A stretch of DNA of 64,000 nucleotides from Homalodisca vitripennis (GCF_021130785.1 NW_025776250.1:1-64000); one strand, 5' to 3'. Shown: positions 12,701 through 26,130, numbered from the stretch's first letter. Numbers and translations are program-made. The notes: a model not told the origin generated them from the sequence alone.

Positions 12701-13261
12701 CGGATAGAGGAAGAAACAACACATTTTACAGTGACTGGATAGATATATAACAAGAAATGAATTGTTTCAGGAATCTAGTAAATGTAAATACATATTATTA
12801 TTAGAACTGATTAACAAAAATTAAGTGTATGTTACTAAATATATACGTTACTAAATATTTTAAACTTTAATACTTATGAACAATGGACTTGGTTGATATC
12901 CCTTTGATTTATCATAAGATAATTTCACTACAAATGTTTCAATAAATTACTAAACATCAAACAGACACATTGCATTGTTTGAAAATAATTTATTTTTATA
13001 AATAACAACACATTTTAAACATTTAATCGATTAAGTTCCCACCACTTTTCATAATACCCAGGCTGAGTCATTAAAATAATATTACGCTCACTACTACACA
13101 GAACGCCTCCTCTCAAATCGACCCTGCATATCGCACCTATATCGACCATGTGCCACATGATAACCTTTTAAATGATAATTGGCAATAAATTTTTAACAGC
13201 ACTAATGTTAATGTTTTTGCATTACAATTTCAGAATATTATTACAATTTCAATAGTCGAAT
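12701..13261. other. AT-rich spacer
   Basis: No feature recognised. Confidence 0.4.
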
Positions 13262-14020
13262 AAATTACGTAAATTAGTGAAAAAGCAACCACTTAATGTG
13301 GAGCTTAAAACCCGCTATGTCAATTGCAGGAAAATTTTAAGCAGAAATTTAAAGCAACTAAAAAATATAATTTTTGTGATAAATTTGACCAAGCTAATGG
13401 GGATTTTAAAATGTTTTGGGGGGTTTTACTTAAATTGAGTAATAGAGGGATTAACAAAGTTTCTTCCCTAAATAAATATTTACCAAATACCAAATTATTC
13501 AATGACAAAATTAAGCTTGAAGTAGCTAACGAATTTAATGAATTCTTTACTAATGTGGCTCAGAACTTGGCGAGCTCTAATGGCTCAAATATAAAACTTT
13601 TTTCTAAGACAGATCTTATAGGCTTCATTCGACCTTTAACTTACGCACTGTTACAAGAGGTTATACGTTACGTATCCAGTTTGAGAGGGAATTCTGCTCT
13701 TGGGCACGATTCAATACCTGCAAGTATATTAAAAAATCACATCATAATGTGAATGTGTCAAAACACATTCATTTTTTGACAAATAAAATCCGCAAGTACA
13801 TTTTTGCCTTCAGACAATTACGAGAAGTACTCACAGAAAGGAAATTAAAGTGGCCTATTTTGCTTTGGTTCAATCCCAACTTTCATTTGGTATTATATTA
13901 TGATATTAATGGTGCGGCTTTCAAAACTATTCTTAAGCCATTAATTTTTGAACAGAATACAATACTAAAAACCATGTTCTTTAAGAGTACTATATATTCT
14001 TTATAATTAATTTTCTTCGA
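13262..14020 (+). pseudogene. LINE ORF2 relic with RT core deleted
   Basis: The frame 13,324-13,752 encodes the endonuclease-RT linker and the start of the RT: VANEFNEFFTNVAQNLAS, then VSSLRGNSALGHDSIPASIL, the usual region just before RT motif 1. The next frame (13,749-14,006) jumps straight to the thumb and connection region (LTNKIRKYIFAFRQLREVL, then FKTILKPLIFEQNTILKTM). All catalytic motifs (FRPISLL, F-D, PQGS, FADD) are absent, a loss of roughly 200 codons at about 13,746. A frameshift near 13,850 splits the thumb, where the +1 frame reads VAYFALVQSQLSFGII. It is a dead copy of a CR1/Jockey-like LINE whose family differs from the 33.8 kb element. Confidence 0.9.
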
Positions 14021-14879
14021 GGAAGAACTAATGGCTATAAGAAATACTCAATTTAGCTTATACTCATAACACACGGTACTCGCAACAAGTCGTCATTACA
14101 GTTTCTTTATTAAAAAAAAAAAAACATTCAGCGTAACAAATTTGTATTATATTTCTCAAGTTTTGTACCGTAACGTGTGTTCGAGTTACAACTTCGCTTC
14201 TGTGTTTCAATTACCTAATCTTTACTGGTTTAAAAAAACGCGTGAAGCATGGGTTAATATCGTTAGATGGCGAAGAAGTATATAGACTTATTGTCCCTTG
14301 TTATCGCTGAACTTCTAACCATTCCTTGCTATTTATTGTTATTCGGTCTGTCCTTCAATATAATTACCATAACTAATACTTCATACGACAGTGCAGCAAA
14401 ACTAGATTTATACTCGGTTAAGTATCATTATCAATGTGACTCATCAATTGCCTGCGTGGTCACTGTTGACATTGCCACCCAGCCAGATTAAAAATAAATT
14501 CTAAACCATTAATAATATAAAAAATTACTAAACTACTATTTTTTACTTATAAAATCATTTGTTCTATTATTAGTTTTGAGTTCCATTATTCACGACCAGA
14601 GCCTACGCACAGGTCCTAGGCCTATGTAGGCTCATGCCGGTTATATTACTCTTCTTATTTCAAATTTTAATTGAATTAAATAGAATTCATGCAATTTTTA
14701 TTATAATAAGAAATAATTAACTACGTATAAGTACCGTATTGTTACACTCTGATACATGATTTCAGACATTGTATATATTTGCTTACGTTTGTTGCAAAAC
14801 GTGTATATGTGTTTTATTGTACTATCTTTAAGAAAATAAACCATTTTAATTTCATTTTTCATTTCACCTGATTTGGAAA
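14021..14879. other. AT-rich DNA, one weak small frame
   Basis: The 74-codon frame at 14,267-14,491 starts with ATG and encodes a hydrophobic N-terminal half. It resembles nothing known to me and is probably chance. A 13-base poly-A at about 14,111-14,123 could be a LINE tail. No other feature seen. Confidence 0.35.
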
Positions 14880-15190
14880 AAAGCATAACATTTATTCAGT
14901 TGCCAGGCCAAATTGAACAAAACTTTCAAAGTGAACGGGTCTTTTGAAACACTCCGATCCGGATCACTCGTTCACCTGACTGACTCGTTCGAATTAAACG
15001 GTCCAAGTAAGTAACTGCAGTATAAACAATATGGCGTGAGCAAGACAAGATTACAGCTGACAAGATGCTCCGCCCACTCACCACTCCCCCCCCTCCGGAG
15101 GGGGCCCCTCCTGCGCTGTGCTGTTCAAATATTTGCTTCTGCGCAGGTTTCTTTATTAGCGGTTCACCTATACCATATGATATTTTAACA
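14880..15190 (-). repeat. Right arm of diverged inverted repeat (partner 12,375-12,700)
   Basis: The outer end mirrors the left arm. The interior holds a very G+C-rich patch with a poly-C run near 15,087-15,095 followed by a ggagggggcccctcc palindrome. Words such as actcgttcacctgactgact recall the left arm. With the left arm it brackets the LINE relic at 13.3-14.0 kb. Confidence 0.6.
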
Positions 15191-16735
15191 CGTGCAATAG
15201 TTTAAGCATGTAGCCTGACTCGTTAAGATATCCCGAGAAACATTTTATTTCTAGACTAACAATTTTGCATGAAACTTCATAGACAAAAAGATGCATGAAT
15301 GTTCATCATGGGATTTGCTTGTGCGTTATTGTAGTCTAACACGCAGAAGGCTGACAGATTTTCTTTTCTGCCTGAAGGAGGGCTGTAAAACTGCACTTTT
15401 TATGTGATTATAAGTTTGACCGTAGGACGTCTTGAGAATGTAATTAGATATATTAAGAACAACAATAACCACATTATTGGTATAAAAGTATTTAGTTGTG
15501 TCACCAATGTCAATATTGTAGTTTTTACTAATATTGTAATATATAAAAATGAAACTGAGATTAACCCTAGAGATATTCAGATAGTTCTATACTACAAATG
15601 TTTATAAGAAACAATTTATTAAAAGTCTTAAGATGGACACGGTTTGCATGTACTCAAATTATTCTCTCATCTATAGCATAATAAACAGCAACACTAAAAT
15701 AGTAGTTAAACTAGTAGATTAACTATAAAAAAACTACAGGTAAAGGTAGCAAGTTAAAAGATATATACATTTTTTAATGGGTTCAATAACTAACATATAC
15801 ACGCCAACACGGCAACCGCAGCCATTACGAATATTGCACTTAAATGAGCTTTAACAGGGTTTTAAACTTTTACTCAATACATAATTCTAACACTGCAGCG
15901 TTTTTAATTAAGTAAAGTTTTCTACAGATTATTTTACAGTATTTATTTCTTAAATAAGTGTTTTAAATGCAGTGAGTTTAACTTTATACAACTATAGCGC
16001 CTATTTACGCAAGGAACTTTAACTATATTTAACTTTCTATCTTGATAAAATCGTGTCAACTTGTTAGCCAAAACTTTTATGTTTAGTTAGACTTACAAGA
16101 TTGTATTAGAACAGACCGGATAATGTTCACGTAGGCATTCACAGTTCTGTACTGGTATTATTGTAAATGGTGGTAGTAATAATGATAGAGACATTATGAT
16201 CCTTTTTGCTGAAGTACAGGAGTAGATTAAAAGGAATATTTACGTCAATGAGAAGTTTGAAAAATACAGGCAGTGGACTTGGTTTTGGCCGCGTGGAAGG
16301 AATTAAAACGTTTTTAATTTAGAACGACTAAATCTGACTAATGTAATATTCGAATATATTCAATGTAATGTTCTAAAGTACAGTTACTTGATTTTCATTA
16401 TATAGACGCTTCTTGAAAGTGATATAATTAATTTGTGTTATTCACTATACAATCATATCCATACATGAGAACATATAATGAGCTTTTTTTTAGAAAAAAT
16501 GGGAATTTAAAGCGTGCGTACTGAGTTTTATTTAAAAAATTATACGTCAGATTTGTTTAATTTTCAATTATTATATTTTTTATCAATGAATTAAAATTGA
16601 TGTACCGATTGTATTGAATTCTACTTGAACATTATAATGGTTAACATTATTCCGGTTAAAATATAGGATATTCCTCTTTCAAAAATCCCTCCGGGCTAAT
16701 CCCCACTGGTCTTGAAAACTCTCGTTTTTGTATAA
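15191..16735. other. AT-rich DNA, no recognised feature
   Basis: Only chance frames (such as 15,404-15,607). No repeat partner found in the window. Confidence 0.4.
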
Positions 16736-17400
16736 TAAGCAAGTAATAATAATAATCTTTATTGCGTCAACAATTATTAGATTGCATGCATGCGTCAAGT
16801 ACATTCATAATAATATACAATTCCACTGCAGTTACTGCTATTTCGTTCCATAATTTAATTGTATAACAAAACTGGGGGTTTAATTTTATTCTTGTTTTTA
16901 ATAGTTTTCAATAAATTTCATCCCAGCAACTCAACATGAACTCTTCAACGGAGTAAAACGCCTTTGAGACCAGGAGTTGTTTTAATCGAGATTTGAATAG
17001 TTTAGAATCAATAAGATGTTTTATTCCCTCAGGCAGCTTGTTTATCAGTTTTACACCAACTTGGGACGGCAAGTGTTCAAATGCACTCGTTCTATGTTGT
17101 ACAATCCGAAAGTTGTCCCTGCCTCTTGTCTCGTATTGGTGGACGTCACTGCTTTGGACCAACTCGTATTTGAGTCGACAGTATAGAACAACGTCGAGAA
17201 TATAGAGACATGGTAAAGCTCTCTGACATTAAACAATCCAAGCTCTCTGAAGGCATCTTTGCACGACTCTCTGAAATTCAATTTGTAAATAATTCTGATA
17301 GCTTTCTTTTGAGCTCTTAATACTCTTTCGAATTTGTATTTAGAAGTTAATGTCTTTTGGTAATCAACTGTCATTTGTAAATAATACTGACCAACACTAC
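16735..17400 (-). pseudogene. 5'-truncated LINE: RT C-terminal end and 3' tail
   Basis: On the minus strand, frames 17,374-17,051 and 17,162-16,908 carry the C-terminal domain of a non-LTR retrotransposon RT. The first reads KYKFERVLRAQKKAIRIIY and [17 protein letters not shown]; the second, after a frameshift near 17,160, reads [14 protein letters not shown] and [20 protein letters not shown]. The stop is followed by a 3' tail ending in an (ATT)n microsatellite at about 16,741-16,757, a known style of CR1-like 3' ends. The 5' break lies near 17,380-17,400, giving a typical 5'-truncated insertion. No catalytic motif remains. Confidence 0.92.
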
Positions 17401-19200
17401 TATGTTTAATTATTTTTTGTAATATTTTAAATTTATTTAAGATTATTGTTTGAAAGCGTAGAGTAAGCTTGAAAGTAACACATTCATATTTTATTCTTTC
17501 CTGTAATTAATTATGAGCACAGAGGTTATCCGGATGTTCAAATGTGACATTTTAGTATAAATAAATCTTTAACTGTAAATTTTAGCAAATCTTAAGTATG
17601 TCTGATCATCAGTGTAATGCAGGTATAAAATACAAAGTTACATTAACTTGTGCTACAAATTGTGAGACATTAAAACACACATCTTAATTCTCCGTACAGA
17701 TTTATAGCTCTCATAATTGCATAGGTTAACCTGATCTGAGTAACAATGAAAACTGAACTATGGCAACAGAAATATATTAGACTGAAAGAAAATTACAGAA
17801 AAATACTGATAGGGTCAATTACGAAACTTTAACCATGGTTTTCGAAAATATAATTAATTTAAACCAGAAGTATTCTTACACCGAAATCCCTAAACGTAAA
17901 ATGTACAACACTTTAATAATATGTACCTAAAATATGCATATTTCCGCTTGCAAATGACATAGACCTTCTCCAGGACTTCTCTCCACTGGATAAACCAGTT
18001 AAATTTTTTACTGAAAGTGTTTTGAGCTATTCAATAATTATTATTCAGAGAATATTGAAGGAAATATAAGTTATTTCACAGGTACTGTTAAAAAACGGTT
18101 TCACTCTCCTATTTCAGAATCGAAAACACTGATCTTTAAGTTTAAAACTTATCCCAGAATTTTTTGGAATGTGTTTTAAAAAGAATACGCTAAAGGTGTC
18201 AGACTTACAAAATGAAATTTTGTGCGAAGCCACGAGTTATAATATAAATACTCAGAAAATCAACCATCGAACTCAATCATTTGCTTTCACTCACTTTATG
18301 ATATTACAAAAATTGTAATTTTGTTTTGCGTCCCAGTTCGCATTATTCAATTGCGCGACAACAAAGCTGAGCTTCAGTTACAGCTTGTTTGCCAGCCATT
18401 GTTTGTTAACCCAATAATAATAACAAACAAAGCCAGTTATTTGTGTTCTGATTTTATGGCAAAGTAATTTAATAGTGCACACATTCACTAGTTAAGACAC
18501 AAGTGTTTTTAGTTTAATGAAGAACATTGAACAGTTCGTGTAATTACTTAGTGACAACCTCACCGAGAATTGTGCCGATGCTTTATACTCACTTAATCCC
18601 CCATCCTTCGTTACACAAAGAATGAAAGGCGGTTTATATATTTTTAAAGATCTAAGATATGGAGATCAATATTACAGGAATTTGAATATGCACCTATGCT
18701 CCAAACATCCAGTTGAAAACATACAGTTTCTTTAAAAATATTGCATTTAAAATGACAATTTCTATTTATGTAACTGGTAAGATTGTAATTTGAGATAAAT
18801 TCCATCACCTTGTGAACTAATAGTACATATATAGACATAGTTTTATTCTGAATCCACAACATGCGTGATGTAGGTAACAGTCTTCAATACATAGTCAATA
18901 TAGTTACTATTGCTTATCTAATGCTTAAATCTTAACAGGTATACTGGAACTTATGTTTAGATCTCAGTAAATTAATAAACTAACCGTAACTAAACAGGAA
19001 ATAATGCGCAAGTGACCGCCTTGCTTTGTTAGGTAAATAAATGTGACATTCACCTACTTATGGACGATCCTTCAAGTTATTGAGGGTCTTCACATTATTA
19101 CCCTGATGATAAAAATTAGGGCAAATTAATGTTATTTAGAGAGCAGAAACCCCTCACCACACGTGTAACGGAGGAGCTTTTATGATTTGGATAGCTGTTT
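17401..19200. other. AT-rich DNA, no recognised feature
   Basis: Nothing readable. It falls where collinear matching to 57.1-59.8 kb would be expected, but I could not see convincing alignment. Confidence 0.4.
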
Positions 19201-19204
19201 TATT

Positions 19205-19585
19205 TAGCTTTTATTACTAAGAACAATAATACTATTAAACACATTATATTTTTCTTAGATATTAAAAGGTACATAACAGCTATTAAGATTAGCGATGGAA
19301 AAGGAAATTTATATTGTTATTATTGGTAGTTAAATTGCTTAAAACTTCCAAGATATTTATTTTTACATGTTCTCGTTTAATTACAAATAGTGCAGAGCCT
19401 AATGGTTACAATGAAGTAATTACTTTAAACACACATCGTTCTGTACAACACAGGCTTTGAACGTTAGGGTTTTGTTACACAAGGCTTTGATTGCTGGACA
19501 ACTATTCCCTTACGTGTAATTAACTGTAATCGTTAATTTATCGAGCTATTTGAATCTGTAGTTACTATTTCTTTGCGTGATTGCA
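19205..19585 (+). repeat. Paralogous block A3 (matches 59,795-60,150)
   Basis: This aligns in the same orientation with 59,795-60,150. Clear shared words are gtttaattacaaata, tgcagagcctaat, taattactttaaacaca and actg-aatcgttaattta. The block ends near a poly-C run at about 19,586-19,598. Confidence 0.8.
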
Positions 19586-22355
19586 CCCCCCCCCCCACAA
19601 ACTTAAGGTCTACAACTCATGCATCATCCGGTGGTGTGTTAATTGTAAACTTAAAAATTTTCAATGTCAAATACGTTTTTTATAAGTGTATTTAACGGTA
19701 TATTTTACTTATTCCTTGTACCGCACCTGTTTTCATTGTAAAACAAGAGATGTGTCCATTTTTAACAGGATACGTTCATCCTTTTTACGTATAAATAAGG
19801 AGATTATGTACATAATTAATATGCCTTCTGTAATTCCATAACTTTCATTTCCTATCATTAATTATGAAATTTGATGTATTATGCTTACAATACTTTTTTA
19901 TTGAAATTATTTTAGTTATTTACCACCAGTAACAAATGAACATGTTTTCACAGTTGAGGGAATTATGGATTTTATATATAAACGAAAGAATCTAAGAAAT
20001 AAAGCCAAATAGAATTTACCTCAAACACTATTAATGTAGTTGTAGCACTCATGCGCAACTACTAAGACAGATATGGTAGTCTCTAACTACTAAGACAGAT
20101 ATGGTAGTCTCTACACTATACATATTATAGCATGTCAGTTTTCTCATCAGTATTCTCCATCGCTATCCACTATAACCCAAGTGGCACATGTTTGTGGAAC
20201 TATATTATATGCTGTATGGTCAATCAATTTTCTATTAACACACAAGTAACTCTTCTAAAACTAGGCACTAAACTCCATTTCAATTCAACTATGTAATAAA
20301 AACTTTACATGTTTCCTTTAATAATATTTTACTGTAAAAGTGTGCAAAATCTTTTCTAAAAGTTTGAAGGTCATGTCAGTACTATTATATAATACAACCA
20401 GTGTATTTAAATAATTATTTTTAATTAAACTTGTTAGAATTTAAAAATCAGTATACGAGATAAAATTATACCCAATACATAACACGTAATCATTGCCCAA
20501 CATAATAAATAACAGTAGATCATGGAGTGTCATTATAAGGGAATATGTCAAAAAGTGGATATTTATTTCCGACCACAACAAAGATAAAAACATGGGTAGC
20601 TCAAATTTTGTGTAAACAGAAAGAATTTTCTTATTGAGTTATCAACTTGTAATAGGGCATGTTTAAAAAATGTTGAATAAAATATTCATCTATTTTATAT
20701 ATGAAAGAAACTTTATTTTAAATTTAACCTCTCTACATCAATAGTCCTGTAAGACAAACTTTCAGAGCCCAGGTTTACTGATCCTGCGCTACAGAACAGC
20801 CTTGATGGATAAAGGATTAAAATGTAATACATCCAAGATGAAGTTGGTGAACTTTTATTTGCCCCGACCATTGTCGCTGTTAAACATGGAGTTGAGTTAT
20901 CGTTAACATTAATAAGAAAATACTAAATTAGACTAGTATTTCTATTACGAAATCATTGAAATTATGTAGTTGCAGTTTAACTCAAATAAAATAAAAATAT
21001 CTACGCTTTGTTTTCATTGTAATCTAAACTCAAATACCAGCCTGAATGTATTTTGCAGATAAAATAAGTTCCACTTTAGAAAGCAGTATTCCAGTAAATT
21101 TCCATGAGATTACGTGAGAATTTTAAATGAATGTAATATTAGTACTTGATCTGCATTGGGTTAGATGCAATAGTTTTAAAGTGAGTTACTAAGCATTGTT
21201 ATTACACATACTAGTTTTATCTGTGTTATGAATATGGTGCTTGTTGTATAAAGTCCAGTTTTAGTTTATTTACTTCTTTAGTATTAATTTAGAACACTCT
21301 GTAATTCTGAAGCGGTGTAACAGAGTAAGAAAATTGTGAATGTAATATTTTGTGTAAACAGTTTCAAAAATGGTTTATTATGATGACAGTGTTGATTTAC
21401 CGGTGTTTGCGACCGTTGCAACGCTTGCAGTGGAATCACAAGGTCTTAATTTAATTTTAGTTTCATTCCATTTTACTGCTTTCGACAAATAACCTGGAAT
21501 TAAAACTTGTTCTACCCTCCCTGTACTTTTCAAGTTGACCTCACACAAACAGTTACCCTTTATTTACTGTTAAGTAAGTAAGTGAAGTATCTCTGTGAAG
21601 TTCCATGTAGGCCTACACGCTAGCTTTTTATTACCATTCCATAACATCAGCTGTTATCAATACAATGAGGTATCCCCACTCTACAGAAGCTTTCTACAGA
21701 AAACGTCGGTTATCAGGTTTTGCATAAGAATAAGTGTTTTAGTGTAAGCAAAAGTATAATAATGCACAGTCTACAACCACCCCACCCTGTTCTACCCGCT
21801 GCGGGTTTTAACTGAGACCTCAAGTTACGCCCTTTGTTATACACTATATTTAAAATTAATAATCAAATTTACAGTGGTATAAACAGAGGGCTTTAAATAC
21901 AAATTTAATAAAAAGGTTTAGCTATTTTTATCGTGGCTCTTTTCAAAAACAATAGTCAAAGGACGTGTGGTAATTTTAGAATACTTATTTGTTCATACAA
22001 GAATATTTTTAAATCTATGGTGACCTTTTGGGCCTACATTCTTACGTTATAAATAGTCCGATTGTAAACTAGACTATATAAATTTGAGAATTAATTATTG
22101 GTAGATATACTTTTTTATGTACAGCGTAAACCTCAAACATAAAAATTGGTAATATTTTACATCTTTTTAAATATTGGGATACCTTACATACCTATACTGC
22201 TAACACTTTAAAACTTAAACAATACATTCATATTATAATCATAAAATTCTGATCAAATGTAAAGGAAATTGATATAAATAAATAACACTGTTTGCTGTAT
22301 TATAAAATTTTTGAAATATAAACATTGTTTTCAACGTTCATTAGTGATATTTTGT
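19586..22355. other. AT-rich DNA with one short tandem repeat
   Basis: Apart from the 28-bp tandem pair at 20,057-20,112, no gene or repeat was recognised. The expected collinear partner (60.15-61.15 kb) is much shorter. Confidence 0.4.
20057..20112 (+). repeat. Perfect 28-bp tandem duplication
   Basis: Two identical copies beginning aactactaagacagatatgg lie head to tail. Confidence 0.95.
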
Positions 22356-23000
22356 CTAAATAATTCCAATAATTAACTGCTATATCTTCAGACGGATTTG
22401 ATTAAACAACACTCTAAAAATTTCCAAGTACTTCAGAATGGATTATATTGCAAACAAATAGGACAAAATTAGAATATTTCAGTCAGAGATGTAGTTTCTC
22501 GTTTTATTAAAACTATTGCTAGGAAAGAAAAATACAACTTTTGTAATTATAATTCTACTTTGGTGTTGACTTACACCAGCTCGTTATCGTACTGTGACAT
22601 TGTTTATAGCGGACAGATTGTAGTAGCTCTATCTTGGGAATTATAGATTTCAATTATGAATCAGGTAACTCTTTTCTTCTAATTTAGAATGATTTTCATT
22701 AATATAATAGCCGCCATTCTATCAAACTATCCAAAAATCTGCCAAAAATGATTGAGTAATTAACATAATTTTAATAGTGTTTTATTTAATTGGTTTTTTG
22801 CCCTTTCTTTCTCATGTCAACAGCTATAAAATAACGTCAGATAACAGTCTTCAGGACAAATTAAAACATTAAAGACGGTCACAATAGTTGTGATCACAAA
22901 ACGATCTTCATATTATATAGTAGCTTGTAGAACCATCAATAAGACATTATAATATTTATCATTTGACGGGACAAACATTTTTGTACAAAAATCTCGTTAT
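22356..23000 (+). repeat. Paralogous block A4 (matches 61,150-62,030)
   Basis: Same-orientation matches include ttatattgcaaac, actttggtgttgactta, gccctttctttctcatg against ggccttttctcttatg, and a tacaaaaat-ctcgtt segment. The order of the sub-blocks is kept, with extra sequence in the right-hand copy. Confidence 0.75.
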
Positions 23001-23339
23001 TTTATCACATTATCTGTCTGAAATGTGAACAGATGTTCTTTATTGTCACCGTTAGTTACAAGCGCTTTAGTAAAATCACTAAGTAAATTTCAAGTAATAC
23101 ATTCGTAATAAAACTCTCATTTTATATTATATTTTGACTCTTTGATTTTTAATTTTTATCTGATTTGAGAGCAGTTTTGAGAGAGTGATTATATAGTACA
23201 GTTTTGAGAGCAGTGATTTTGGGACCTTTAATCGAGAGTGCGACTACCGTTTGTCCTTGTCAACCCAAGTTTTTTCCTTAACTTTAAAAGACACCAGTTT
23301 AAAAAAATATACTAAGTTATCTCTAGCACCTTTATATTA

Positions 23340-23700
23340 AGAGTTTAAAGCACAGATGGATATACAGGGATAAACAGACAGAAAATGTTTGGCCTTTTGC
23401 TCCAAACATTAATTTGGCGGGTTCCTTAGTGGACCATTAGGAACCTCTGCACAAAGTTTCAGGTCTCTGACATATTTTTATCAAGAGTTATCAAACAGAT
23501 GGACAGACACAAAGTTAAACGGACTAATGTTCGAACATTACTTTCCAAAATCAATAGGATTCTTCTGGACCACTAGAAACCTTAGTGCAAAATTTAAAAT
23601 CTCTAAGATCTTTCTATCAAGAACTATAGCTCAGGTGAGCAGACATACTGCCAGATTGACCGTAAATGTTACGGTTTCGAATTGGGTCCTTACTGGTGAT
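23340..23700 (+). repeat. Dimeric dispersed repeat (related copy at 42,340-42,520)
   Basis: Two imperfect head-to-tail units of roughly 150 bp each contain a ggacca-tagaaacc segment, an aaattt-agtctctaaga segment and a tatcaagagttatc segment, followed by agacagac-like words. A further copy lies at 42,340-42,520. The frame 23,527-23,721 is inside unit 2 and not considered a gene. Confidence 0.75.
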
Positions 23701-24160
23701 AAAATAAATCCTCACACTTGACAGTGATTTTGAATGGAGAAGGAAATTCAATCAGTCTTGTAGATCAAATAAAGGCAAAGCTAACGCTTATGTTTATTGG
23801 TCTGAAGGGCAGAAAGCAATGTATATAATCCTAAAAGTTATTTGCAGTGCTTCCGGGATGATAGGTTAACCGGATATTAAGGAAATTATTCAGCTACTAC
23901 TGCCGAGATGTAATGTGCAGAAATTTAATCAGCTTGTAACTTTCTAGAATAATCGTACACGGATTCATATAGATTTTAACAGTTTTCTTTTACCTAAATA
24001 CATGTTGTTTTAAGATAATATGAGTATCAATAGGCAAGAAATATGCCTATTGCAATTATCCACGTGACATCCAGTAGATCTTTCGCATTTTCTCTAATCA
24101 GGTCCCCCAGTACCCAAAACTACTAAAATTTGAGCATTTGTTATAATTTAAATAAATATT
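23701..24160. other. Spacer
   Basis: No feature recognised. Confidence 0.4.
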
Positions 24161-24334
24161 GAATCACAAAAAGTACCTACTCCGCTGGGACTCGAATCCT
24201 ATATCTCTTACTTGCCGGGTGAATGTGATACCACTACATCATTGAGCTTACTTTTACAACTGATTTATTTTGTATTCGCCCGTTTTTGTTGAATTCGATT
24301 CCCGTCGGAGTAAGATCTTTTTGTGAATCATTCT
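24161..24334. mobile_element. Palindromic element with tRNA-like arms
   Basis: The two ends mirror each other: gaatcacaaaaag then ctactccg at the left, against cggagtaagatctttttgtg at the right. The left arm read on the minus strand (24,248 to 24,176) is 73 nt, has a tRNA-like D arm (gtagtggtatcac) and a B box (ggattcgagtccc). The right arm read on the plus strand repeats the B box (attcgattcccg). The acceptor halves do not pair, so it is not a working tRNA. It looks like two inverted tRNA-derived SINE heads. Confidence 0.75.
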
Positions 24335-25969
24335 TTACTGATATAAAATTAGGCTTTGGCTGTTATGAGAAAATAAATGAGTGAATTTGAAGCAACTCAT
24401 TATATATAGCTATATGCGATAAACTGTATCTCTTAAGGCTAAGTATATGCTGGAGTAAAGTTTAAGGTAGGTTTGAAAATTAAATTTTTATTCGTTTTTG
24501 CTAATAAAGATTAATAATAATAATAAGAATAAGTAATATATTAAATTAAGAAAAATATAAAAATTAAATTTAACCTTAATGAGCCTTTTTTATAAATTAG
24601 TGAGCCAATTGAGGCAAACATCCTGCTCGTTTTGACAAAATTATAAAATGGGAAAAATAGTCAAACTAAATCAACCACGTAAAAAAGATTTAAGATACAA
24701 TAGTTTGTTTGAGGGCCAAATAGATTTAATCGAAGATGGGTCTTGATCCAGTGAACCGAGTATCTTTCGTTTTTGCTAAGAAACTTAAAGAAATTTACTT
24801 TGTTTAATTACTTATTCAGGAATGGAATTTAATACATATATTCTTGTGGTAATTTATTTTTATAACTAGGCTTAAACTATCTCTTATACAGTACGGTATA
24901 TTAGAAAGCGTAAGGCATTTTTTAATATGCGATTGCTTCTAAAAAGTAAATTATTTGTTTGCATGTAATCAACGGTATTTTATTTATCAACGACAACAAA
25001 ACACACCTATGAAGCCGTTATCATAGCAAATTATTAAAATTCAATGGAACGAAACGAAACTCCACGCAAGTTTATTATTTCTTAATTGTTTACTCGATAA
25101 AAAACTGATAAATGAACATAATATATTCAATTATATATTATATAATTGGGGTTCAGATTGTGGTGTTTATTAAATTTCTTTTGTAATATTTAAAATAAGT
25201 CATTCAAAATTAATAAAACAATGTAATACTTTTCTTCACGCTTTTTTGAATAACGGCGTCTTTTTGGTATTATTAAATGTGTTAAACACATTTATTATTA
25301 AATATTATTTTATTATTAAATAAAAGTAGTTTTAAAACTTTTTGCCTAATTTTTTTTACTGGGAAAATATGTTTTTTAATCATTAAATTAATTTATAAAA
25401 CGTATTCGCAGTAAACCTAACTCCTAATTCAACACATCGTGTTGTCAACTTCATCGTGTAATTTTATGGTGATTTGTCAAAGAAATTACCTCTCAGAGTG
25501 AACACCAATGTGTTGTAACCATAAAATATGGCAATAAATTTCATATGTGCAAGATAAAATTTTTTTAATATCCGTTTTGTTGCCAATACTCTTGTTTTAT
25601 GATAAATTACAGTAGAAAGCTATAATAATGCAAAGAACCTGAGTATAATGTTTATTCTCTTGACAATGTTATAGACAATGATATATCTCATATGTGTCTT
25701 TATGGTTTTGCTCTTAGAGACACGAACGCTCAATGAGGAACTCGTAGTGCTATTTCATTTTAAAGGATTATTAACTAAAGATATTATTGCCAAAATAATA
25801 GTACAAGAAAATAAAACCTTAGAAAGCACAAGATTCTTCTCCTCTTGACAGATGAAAAGAGGCAAGTAATTCGTAAATAAATTTAATAATAATAGTGATT
25901 TATTAGTAATTTTAATTTAGAGTGAAAATATTTTAGGTTAGAGACGGTTTTTTAAATTATAATTAATTT
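24335..25969. other. AT-rich DNA, no recognised feature
   Basis: Nothing readable beyond simple AT tracts and a short self-complementary patch near 25,273-25,325 (repeated ttattaaat words). Confidence 0.4.
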
Positions 25970-26130
25970 ATAATATTGTGTTATATTACGCCTCAAATGA
26001 TAGGTATTAATATTTTCGTATCATTAAAATAAACAATGATATACATAATGTTCAAAGCGGTGCTGACTTAACGAGATCTTCGGACTCGCCGTTTATGATA
26101 ATCATTGTGTATTATAACACAATATAATGT
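25970..26130. repeat. Short palindromic repeat
   Basis: The segment near 25,972 (taatattgtgttatatta) is mirrored at about 26,111-26,130 (tataacacaatataatg), with further inner pairing around caatgata and tcattgt. It resembles a small MITE. Confidence 0.55.

Noticed and set aside
14267..14491. 74-codon ATG frame with hydrophobic segment
   Set aside because: No relatives recognised, no partner copy, and AT-rich DNA readily gives such frames.
15080..15115. Poly-C and ggagggggcccctcc palindrome as a promoter element
   Set aside because: It lies inside a repeat arm and nothing downstream looks transcribed.
19586..19598. Poly-C run as a regulatory site
   Set aside because: A simple homopolymer without supporting context.
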